Source: Telopea speciosissima (lineage: Eukaryota; Streptophyta; Magnoliopsida; Proteales; Proteaceae). From it: a stretch of DNA of 64,000 nt. Of this stretch, positions 44,219-54,225 are shown piece by piece. Each line of letters opens with the position of its first letter. Within the stretch, counting starts at the first letter, position 1. The notes beneath the pieces were generated by a model. It was not told where the DNA came from and did no database searches. It saw only the letters and a program-made list of their open reading frames with translations. The stretch is taken from assembly GCF_018873765.1 (NCBI RefSeq), contig NC_057918.1, positions 13,276,862 to 13,340,861 on the forward strand, written 5' to 3'. The position numbers and the translations under genes are program-made.

Positions 44219-46737
44219 TTAGAAACAAACCTTCTTACAAGTGGACTTGTTATGCCCTAACTCCTTACAGTTGCCACATCTATTCTTCCTTCCACTTGTC
44301 ATCTCCATTGGATGTTTACTACGACTTTCATTAGGCCGACCCTTTGTAACCACATCCATAGGAATATGGAGATTACGATAAAGGTCATGTGTAGCATTGG
44401 CAGAGGGTTGTGGGTCAACACCAAAAGTTTGTGAATTGGATTCACCCATTGCTTGTAAGATTTTCTGATTCACAATCCCCCATGCAACCGTAGCAGAATC
44501 ACATGCCTCTTGTGAACCACTGATTGTGGCTATCAAACGCCTAACGGCATCTTGGAAAGCCCACATACTTGTTACTGATCCAAAACCTCCATCACTTACT
44601 TCTTTGTGACTCGACAAATAATGCCTTGCATCCATGGTCCACCGTTTTAGGAGATATTGGGAAGGTATCTCCTTGAGGTCCGTCTTATGGAAGACTCGCA
44701 AGATGTGTTTGCATAACAAACCCATAAACTCAAACAATTTACAGCTACAAGTGACAACACCGGCATCAAGGTCATACCAAACTTCACACTTATACTCTTC
44801 GGGAACATCAAAGGGACCCACCAAATATTTTTGCTTTTGACCATGTACTTCCATTAACGAGGCTGTCAATCCTAGTGCTGCAGACCAATGTTTCTTAAAG
44901 ATTTCAAAAATCTTCCTTGTGTACACTTTAGATGCATGCACCCCAAAGGACTGCCAACTAACAATGGAGGGTTTGTGTTTATACAAGCAAAATTACTACT
45001 AGCTTCCCTCTCCCGACGTCTCTCTACAGCCCTTTCGTATTGTCGTGCAAACTTGTACAATGGGATTGATTGCTTAAAGTAACCGCGAAAGTAATAGCTC
45101 ATCCCCTCGCTTCTTTGTGTAGATGACATGCCGGCAAAGAAAGTACCTCTTAGATATAGTGGTACCCAATGCACCCGTTGCTCGTACATTTTCTTCAGCC
45201 ACGCATGTTCAACGAGATTATAATTTACTAATAACTCTTGCCAACGTGTCTCAAATTCAATCTCCGTCTTACTACCGTATATACACCTCCCAAAATTCTG
45301 TTTGAATGACTGACTCGTCCCATACAAATGGCTCAAGTGTTCCATGCAATGTTTTTGCACATGCCAAGAGCAATACCTATGCTTTGCCCTAGGAAACACA
45401 TGTGGAATGGCCCTCAACAATGATGGACATTGGTCTGTAATAATTGCAACTGGTGGTCGATCCTCCATTGCTTTCAACCACGTAGAGAATAACCAAATAA
45501 ACGACTCAATTGTCTCATCAGCTACCAACCCACATCCAAACAAAATACTTTGACCATGATGATTTACTCCGGTAAAGGGACCAAACGGGAAGTGATATCG
45601 ATTCTTCTTGTATGTTGTATCAAATACCACTACATCCCCAAATACATGATATGCAGCCCTCGCCGCCCCATCAACCCAAAAGATACCCCATATAGTACCA
45701 TCATCTGTTGTAGCCATTTTGCAAAAGAATTGAGGATCACACAGTTTGGAATGGTGCAAATATTCTATTAACTTTTTTAAGTCCATCCCAAGAAACTTCT
45801 GATTGTCTCTTCATAAAATTCTTAAATGCCAACTCTGGCAAACCCACCTTGGAGGCCCCACCAGACATAGATTTCACAACCTCATAAATAGTTGCCGGTC
45901 CAATACCACAATCATCTAGAGTGTTTGCAATCTGTACAACCAAGTCTGAGAGCCATTGATGTGAGCGAAGCCGATAAATTTCAGAGGGTTCCACGAGGCT
46001 ATGGTTGTGGGCTGAAATAAATTGGTCAACAACCAAGCCCCCTTCAATTGATTTTACCCGCAAACGAGCAGGACAACCAACTCTACTATCAGCTCGACGA
46101 GTAACATCTTTCCCTTCTTGTCTTTTATCTTTGCAATCCTTAAAACCTTCCCTACTACAAACATACATGCGAGACAAGACATCCCCATCCACGTCCATTC
46201 CTTCTTTCCTTTTCCTTGACCTCTCCACTTTAGATTTCTGAACACTAAATCCCATATTCCGAGCATAATTGTTATAAAATTCATATGCAGCGTTTGCATT
46301 GGCAAAATACTTCCCAATACATAGTTCCTCATTATGCTCAACAGGATTGTCAAAGTGTTCCGTTGGATCATCAACAAACAAATTTTCTCCCCCATCACCA
46401 TTCTCACTTGGTTCATCCACAAATACATGATCTACTATATTTCCATTTGTTATATCACTTCCATCATCAACTACCATGTCCCTACTATTTAATTCCTTTT
46501 CAATATCTTCCACATCTAATCGAAGAGCTTCCTCCATATCAGAGGGACCTTCATTAGCATACGCATCCTCTACAAAATGAAACACACAGCTAAATGTATC
46601 AGAGGGACCTTAATTTCTATTTGTTGTCATTTCAATAGCATTTCAAGGTAAAACTTACCTAAGTCTCTATATGGTATAATAACCTCTGCCATAGATCCAT
46701 CGACAATAGTATACGATAATCCATCGTCATGTTCCAT
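44219..46737 (-). pseudogene. FAR1-related / MULE transposase-derived protein, two frameshifts
   Basis: Coding parts on the minus strand: 46737-46659 (MEHDDGLSYT...) spliced to 46569 (TTAG|GTAAGT ... TGTAG|AGGATG), then on to about 45775, about 45785-44990, and about 44985-44219. Domains in order: FAR1 DNA-binding region (KYFANANAAYEFYNNYARNM ... GCPARLRV), MULE transposase core (VVVFDTTYKKN, IITDQCPSL, HRYCSWHVQKH), SWIM zinc finger (VTCSCKLFEFMGLLCKHILR) and a C-terminal zinc knuckle (CGNCKELGHNKSTC). FAR1/FRS proteins are transcription factors domesticated from Mutator-like transposases. The frame shifts by one base near 45785 (an extra base before the GATGGAC codons) and again near 44990 (TTGTTAGTTGG). 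Terminal inverted repeats of a live MULE were not found. It could be a decayed host FRS gene or an old MULE. Confidence 0.75.
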
Positions 46738-46749
46738 TTTTTTGTTCCC

Positions 46750-49540
46750 TCTAAAACTCTGTAAGTATATAAGCATAACATAATTGTTAATGATAATTGA
46801 TAGAGTAGTCATAATGTGCAACAATAGTCACTCCCATTTCCTTGTAATTTGGTGATGCAATGTGACAGAGCGATGGAAGAAAGCAACCCAATTCAACACA
46901 TGAAAATTATGTATGCCTAAGCATATATTATACCATTTATTACAAATCAACACATGTATCTCCATGGTGCCTAGATCCAATGGTCCAAAATAAACCCCCA
47001 AAAGATTCTTAAATAAACACCCCCTGCTGCCCAATACCTTGACCACACCTCAATATCAATGTTTTTTTTTTGGTAAGAAGTTAATGTCAATGTCGTCCAA
47101 ATTACTTTTAGGTTCATGATGACCTAACAAGTAATTAATTTCAAACCATATCAAATTGAGCAGTCAGTTGATATGCTTTATACTTTACTAGGCATAGTGA
47201 CGCCTAACAACCCGAGGCTGGCTCAGGTTCTCATACGAGAATTCTCGTACGGGTCTGAGCCACACAGATGGGATCAGGCTGTGGAACCCACCTCCCTTGG
47301 ATTGCATCTGTGCAGCTAGGCCATACGCGAATGGTGCTTATACAAGAACCTGAACTGCACTCCAACAACAACCCCCCCCTCCAAAAAAAAAATTCTAGAA
47401 TGACAAGATTATCCGAAAAGATGAATGCATACTGCCTACTGGGAAGTAGCCAAGGACACAAACCAAATGCCGGTATCCACATTCATATAATCCAACTATT
47501 ATCTTAAGAAACAGAAATAAAGTTACTGTAGAGACCACCAAACTCATAGACCTTTACAGTAGAAAAAAAGTTACTACAGTGACCACCAAACTCTTAAAAC
47601 CTTTCAGTAGAACAACATTATAAACTCTTCCATGCTATCTCTGACCTAGAGACCTTAACCTCAGCTTCATACATTGAATTTTCTGAGAGCAAGAGTCGAA
47701 TTCTACTTATATGGTCTATAATTACTATAAAAAAGTAGGTCCTCAGTTCTGCCCAGTGAACCAACATACCCCCTTCCAAGAAGTTTCTGAAGAGAGATCA
47801 AGAAACAAAATTAACAATCATAGTATGACCAACAGAATCTTTTATCACAACTACCTGGGGTAGGCTAGAATACTCACAGATCCACCCAATTATTATCCAA
47901 CTGAGTTTTCCCTGGTCCACCAGGCAAAGGAAGGTACTGCCTATTGGATTTCTACAGCTATTTCTGCTACAAAACTCTATATAAATAGAGGTCTTTTTTT
48001 CTTGGGATAAGACACTAGAATTTTCTTGTATCCCACACAAATAATTAAACAATAAATGAGACCCATATCTAAAACGAAAAAATTGAACAACCTCAATTCA
48101 TTTGTGTGGCAGCCCTCTATGCTCTATTTATTAGGAAAATTCTTTCTTTGCCATTGATTCCATAGTGAAACATCCGCTATATCTTTGGTATCTATAGGGT
48201 TCAAGCATGGAGCCAGGCTCACCAGCACTTCATGCATTAAACAACCACTCTTTTTATACAACAAATAAATATTCACATTTCCCCAACTTTCCTAATTACA
48301 AACCCCATACATGACAAGCAAAACTGAAATCACCATCTCGTTGACTCTCTACTGCTTTGTCTACATTAGAATCTGTCATTGTTCTTGTTCCTTTTGACTT
48401 CTGCCATTTACCACCTATGACAGTCTTTGACATCTCTAGTTGTCCACTACTCTACTAACAATATGCATGTCATTATTTCTTTTCATTGCACACATAATTC
48501 AACAATCATGTTTTTGGTACTTTCCTAATTATCACCTTTATACATAACAAGCAATAATTGAAGCCGCCATCTCTTTGGCAATTTTCTGCTGAGACATTTA
48601 TGTTCCTTTTTCATAAACTGCTATTCATCACACATGACACTCTTAGGCAGATTGGCAGCTCCAGTTGTGCACAATAATTATGGATATGGGTATCGAAATA
48701 GGCTTGAAACAGAGAATATGGACAGGGATGCAACATAGGGCTTGAAGGGAGAAAATAAAGAAAACAGGACTAAGATCAGCAAAATATAATGGAAATTGAG
48801 TTGAAGCAATAGGAGGCACCATAAGATTGCAACCCACCGACATGGGATTTCTCTCTAAGTTTAAAGAGTGCAGCTGAACAGAAGGTGTGTTTCTCTCACC
48901 AAAACTCAACTTCTTGATTCAGGAACCCGTTAGCAATGAGAGAAAAGGAGATTGGCAGTTTTGTTTAGCCATATAAAAGCTGCAGTTATGGGCTTTGATG
49001 ATTTCCCTAAACCTCATTCTCAGAAATCCTGATCAGTATCTTGGATTAAATCCAAGAGTCTAGTCATTCCATGGTAGCCCCAGGTTACAGAGAAAATCAA
49101 TTGCTAACATGGAGGCTCTCTATTCTTATCCTCCCTATATAATCTAACCGATAGCCTATTTTCCCCTTTCTTTGCTGCTGCCATAGGTTTTGAAATACTT
49201 CTATACTGCTGCTGGATTAAACATGTTTAAAGAACAAAAAAATGAAGTATACCTGCGGTGAAGATGTTGTATCCAAAATGCAGTGGTCTTCAGAGCTCGT
49301 GAACAGGGTATTTTCAAGCTTCAAAAAATAAAACCCACATCCAATCATTCACAAGGCCAGAAAGAGCGAGAGAGCGAGAGAGAAAGATAGAGACAGCGAG
49401 AGAGAAAGACAGAGAGGGAGAGAGCGAGAGAGAGAGAGAGCAGCAGACGTTACCTGTTGCTTCTCCTGCAGGTTGTTGATGACATTCCAAGTGGGAAGCA
49501 CGAATCCGCTGAGAACCCTAGGAGACTGAGGGGAGAAGAC
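46750..49540 (-). other. Upstream region of the FAR1-like gene with probable 5' non-coding exons
   Basis: Splice-like sites suggest untranslated exons at about 49540-49454 (donor CAG|GTAACG), about 49321-49253 (CAG|GTATAC), and a last leader exon whose acceptor (TTACAG) lies just before the ATG at 46737. The rest is AT-rich intron-like DNA. GA-rich tract at 49375-49440. This is inference from splice signals only. Confidence 0.3.
47220..47261. repeat. 42-bp imperfect palindrome
   Basis: GGCTCAG ... CTCATACGAGAATTCTCGTACG ... CTGAGCC, centred on GAATTC at about 47240. Only a few bases fail to pair. It may be the end-to-end remains of an inverted-repeat element. Confidence 0.6.
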
Positions 49541-51078
49541 GAAAGGGTGTTTTACGTTTTTTAACTGTATTAGGTATTTTTTTTTTCAATTATAGATAGG
49601 TATTTCTTTTTTAGTAAGAGAATACATATTTCATATAAAAAAGAATACGTATTTAAGTATATACCATTGTATACCAAATCAATGCATCATATTTAACTGT
49701 TTTAATCCTACCGTCCGAAAACTATCCCTCACAAGATTCTTAAATGGGGTGGACAGACCAGGAAACCCCCGCCCTAAGTTTAATTAGTTAAATAAAAACT
49801 AGTGATTTTATGAATGAAGCAATCCCTTCGAATGATTGGGTCGTACGTTTGAGCACTGTTGTTACCGGTTCAATTTCAATACCAATCCGATACGAGACCG
49901 ATCCATATCGTATCAATATCGATGATACCATACGCAATATATTTCTATGATGATCACGCCATATCACGATCAGATCATTTCATATCACGGGCTCACGATA
50001 TAGTGCGATCCCACGATATGGTGTAATCTGATCATGATAAAAGCATATGGTTAATTTGATGGGCAAAGTAGTAATTTTCTTAATGGTTTCCCCACTGCCG
50101 CCACTACCATCACCCCTATCACTACCATGTCACCACCATCACCTTCCTAGTTCTGTCCCCCCCCCCCCCCAAAGAAATGTAGGGAATCTATTCTAAAAAA
50201 TTGAGCTATCAAATGGAATTTGTTCTTATTTTTAAAATATTTTATATTGATACAACTAAAACAATTTCAATTCGTTGATCAAAAGTCTATTTGTTGACTA
50301 TTTCATGAAATCAAACTGAAGTTGAAAATAGAAATCATACATTTTGAGGCCTAGAAAATGGGTTTTTGACTTTCTTTTTTATATTGTCGATTTTACTAGT
50401 TTACCTCATGAATTACTTTCACTAAAACACCACTCAAAATGATACTTGTGCAGTGTGATTTGGACCTAAGTTTGCAAGTGTACACTGAATATTGTTGTAC
50501 ACCAGTTCTATTATAAACACTGATTATAAATAATTTAGCTACTGATAATGTAAATATATATACAATTAAAACAATCAAACATACATTAGATTAGAGAAAT
50601 AAAGTATAGAACAACTCACCACCAAATACATGGAGTGTCTTGGTTGGTCTAATCTATGAGTTGTGTATCATTGATGATGTTAGTGACGTTCATTCGAATG
50701 CAACACATTCATATCCCATGACATATTTTATGTCTGATAGTATGTACTAATTCTTCCAAGACTTAGATTTGGGAGAACAAACTATTAACTTCAAGCTACA
50801 ATCACACAAACAAAATGTAGAAGGGTTGAATGAGTAGAAGCATGCAAAAAATATGAAGATCAAACGATTTGGCCAACAAATTCCTATTGGCAATGTACAA
50901 AACTTACGAAATCTATCGAAAATTTGAAATAAGATCAGTACCTAGTATGAACCACTTTCAACCCTTCGTTTTGTCTAGGACAAGGTAAAAAATGAGTTGT
51001 CTTAGTCGAAATTGACCAAAACTAAAAACCATGGTTACACCCATATATTAGTCTGCCACTCATGAAGGCCTTTGTATA
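49541..51078. other. Intergenic region
   Basis: No gene seen. 49860-50040 holds a decayed repeat built of CCGATA(C/T)/ATCGATACC blocks, like 10378-10510. A run of C at 50158-50170 lies nearby. Confidence 0.35.
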
Positions 51079-51086
51079 CTTATACG

Positions 51087-51683
51087 TAGGGATGTAAATG
51101 GATCAAATTCGGTTGGATAGTGGCAATATCATATTCGTATTCGTTTATATTCGGACAGATTTAGATAATATCCTAATGGTTTTCGGACAAATTCGAATAA
51201 TTTTCAAATAATATTTTTTTAATACGGATTCTCCAAAATAGATATGAAGTAGATCGAATACGAATTTTCGGGCATTTGACATCTTTATCGTTTTTATGAT
51301 GAGGGCTAGGGTTGAGACTTGAGAGTTCAACAACTACCTTTTCTTATACTCTTCTTAGTCTTTGGTTTTTTCTCATAGATATGTGATTCCTTGTATCACA
51401 TTGCATAAATCAATATATATAAACCAATAAAAAATATAGAAAAATAATCACATTATCTTAACTTATAAAATTATAAAAATAAGATAAAAAAATCCAATAA
51501 GATAACTTAAAAGGATAGACGGACACATAGATATATTTAAAATATTTTATTACTGTCGGATTGCTAAACGAATCGAAGAATAATCGATTAGATAGGGGGA
51601 TTATCATATTCGTATCCGATTAGTTTTGGACAAATATGAACACGGATCGAATACAAATTTTCGAATATCTGTTGACATCTCTA
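51087..51683. mobile_element. Non-autonomous hAT-like element, 597 bp
   Basis: It starts TAGGGATGTAAATGG and ends TTGACATCTCTA. The flanks CTTATACG (51079-51086) and CTCATACG (51684-51691) agree in 7 of 8 bases, which fits the 8-bp target duplication of hAT transposons. The interior near both ends carries GGATCGAATACGAATT-type blocks. No transposase. Confidence 0.6.
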
Positions 51684-51949
51684 CTCATACGGAGATTATT
51701 AAACCTGATCATTTTTGTCATAAGAAAAAAATTATTTGGAATTTTTTTTTTTTAATTCATGCCAAACAAAGTTGGCCACGTGGAAAAATAGTTTTAACTC
51801 TTTTTTTCAGAAAATATCAATACATAGGAGGGAATAAGATTGAATATAAATTTAAAATTCAACACATGATTAATCCAAAGCATTCCCTAAATATGCAATG
51901 GTTGTAATGATCATATTGCCCTTTTCTATACGATACGCGTGTGTATGAG

Positions 51950-52595
51950 TAGGGGTGTCAATTGGTCCGGTTCTGGGCTATCGATCCGGTTCTCTAGCGA
52001 TTTCGGTTCTAAGGTGTGAAGACCAGATCCGGACCAATAAGCTCACCGATTCAAAATCTTAGATCCAGGACCATTAACTAATAGGTGGTCTGGTTCCGGT
52101 TCTTATTCGGATCCAAACATGCCCTTGTTGAGCAGCCTAATGTAAAGCATTTTTTTAATTGGAACGAGAAATCTCAAGCAAGCTAGAATCTTTCAAAAGC
52201 AATTCATTAACTACTAGTGTGTGTCCTCTATGTGCAACAGATATGAGAGGAGTAGTAGAATACTAGAATTTGAGGGGCTAAGTGTCTTTCTTAGTATTGG
52301 GTCATGTTCTAATAGCAATTGGACAACAACTGTATAATAAAAATCACTTTAACCGTATGTTAAAATAGCAAAGATTATCTTTTAACATTTTAAAACAGAA
52401 AAAATAGTGCAAGAAGAGTTCAAGTGTATGCATTTCTTCCGGTTCCAACGGTTTCGGAGACCAGACCAAATCCGGACCAATAACCTATCACTAAGACTAG
52501 ATCCGGACCAATCAGCTATTGGATGGGTCAATTCTGATTCCTAGCAGGGTAGTTTCGGTCTAGTTATCGGTTTCGATCCAAAATTGACACCCCTA
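51950..52595. mobile_element. Non-autonomous hAT-like element, 646 bp
   Basis: It starts TAGGGGTGTCAATT and ends AATTGACACCCCTA, a perfect 14-bp inverted repeat. GTATGAG flanks it on both sides (51943-51949 and 52596-52602). Read as an 8-bp duplication it is 7/8 identical. Both end regions are full of CCGGTTC/GGACCAAT blocks. It shares its termini with the element at 29712-30513. Confidence 0.7.
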
Positions 52596-53597
52596 GTATG
52601 AGACAGAGACTAAAGAGAGCATTCGGCTTTAGAGTGGATTGATCGGATTGTGTCGATCCTATTGGGCCAATTACCTTTTACCAAAAAAAAAATATTTTGG
52701 GATAGGCAAATGAATTGATTAAGAAAATATTTTAAAATAAAAAAATATAAAAAATATAAAGAAAATACATATCAAAAGAAATTAACAAATAAATTTCTTA
52801 CTGAATATTAAACATAATTAAACCTAAATTTTACAATAAATGTGTAACAAGCTTGGCTTGCAAGATTGTAAGCCTTACTGGTTTGTCCCTTATCTTATCC
52901 TCAAAATTCAATTTAATCAGGGTAAAAAAGAGTTTTCTGTTAATAGATAATTATGGAATCAGAGTTATCTCTCTCGTTCTAACGGTCGGAATCGCATGGA
53001 GAATCTCTCGGTGAGCCCGTAGCTCTCCCGCCGTCTCGCTGTCATCTCAGCCTGGTGAACCGACACCTGGTGGAATCCTAATTCCATCTGTTGGAAGGCG
53101 TCCTGGTACAATCACAGAGCAGTCCTGGGTTAGAAGCTCCTGCTTTAACGGTCGGATTCGCATGGAGAGGAAGACCTTCCGCTGGACATTGGGAGTTGCT
53201 GGACTTTCGTCATTATCGTGCTGCTGGTTTCGACGGGTTCAGGGGTTTCTCGCAAAAACCCTTTGCTACGCATTGGTTCTCGGGAGTTCTACGTTATTGC
53301 TGAATAGTTTCTTCAATCGACTGGAGAGTTTGAGCGGAGCCAAGGCCAGAGGTAGGCGCAGAGAAGTGCAGGTAACATCTTCCCCTAACTCTCGACCAAC
53401 TCCCTCAACCCCCAACCATCTCTGGTGTCTCTCTCTACGTTTTCTCTCTGCATACCCCATCTGAGAAGGGTGTTTAAAAAAAAAAAAAAAGCAGACAAAA
53501 ATCTACGGTCAGATCGCCATCTTGGCTTACTCCCCGATGCCCAGCACCGACTACCTTCACCAACATACCTGTACTCGAATTTTTATCTTATGCAGTA

Positions 53598-53684
53598 ACT
53601 GCATCGTGCCGCTGCTGCAGAGGCCATGTGCACCATGTGAGGTCTACTGTGTCACATGGCCTCTGCTGCGTCGCACGATGCAGT
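53598..53684. repeat. Long hairpin, about 33-bp arms
   Basis: ACTGCATCGTGC...CAGAGGCCATGTG is mirrored by CACATGGCCTCTG...GCACGATGCAGT with a few mismatches and a loop of about 20 bp. Confidence 0.75.
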
Positions 53685-54050
53685 ACTGCACCGTGCAATT
53701 ACGAGAGAGGATAACGATTCACCTCTACTCCCGGTACTCACCTCTACCCATCTCGTCTATCACTCCCCCACCCTCTACGCTATTTCTTCACATCCCCCGA
53801 CCTCCGCCGATCTACTCCATCACCGCATCCCGCACCCTATTCCCGAATATCCCCCATATCTCACCCAGCTCTTTACCCTGCTCTCTCCCCACTTCTATCT
53901 CCGCAACCCCGAATAGGCCCTTTTTATCTAGTTTGTTTGTTATATATTTTTATCTTTCCCTTATATCTATTAGCTTGGTGCGTCAGGTCGGCAGCCTGCA
54001 CCATATTATACTATGCTAATCCTTTTTGGCACGGATCCTTTCTCGAGTGT

Positions 54051-54128
54051 TTTACTAATATTTAAGTTTTCCAATGTCAGTGATTATGTTTTATTAATAT
54101 TTAAGTTTTCCAATGTCAGTGATTATGC
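54051..54128. repeat. 39-bp tandem duplication
   Basis: 54051-54089 and 54090-54128 are the same except for one C/T change (TTTTA(C/T)TAATATTTAAG...). Confidence 0.9.
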
Positions 54129-54225
54129 GACATTTGCTAGGGCATCTCTGTAAGGGATGCTCGCATTGGAGCCCATATGCGGTGACAAGTAGTAAAGGGC
54201 TCTTACACCATGGTTTTGTGTAGGT

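Larger units (their letters stand above)
52603..54225 (+). other. Possible 5' region of the RTE LINE
   Basis: GC content rises from about 52975. A TAACGGTCGGA(A/T)TCGCATGGAGA motif occurs at 52980 and 53146. There is a near-perfect hairpin at 53598-53684 and a 39-bp tandem duplication at 54051-54128. No conserved protein domain was found, so the link to the LINE rests only on position and orientation. Confidence 0.35.

Noticed and set aside
53162-53464. Open frame starting MERKTFRWTLGVAG
   Set aside because: No known family, lies in the presumed LINE leader, and another frame is equally open.
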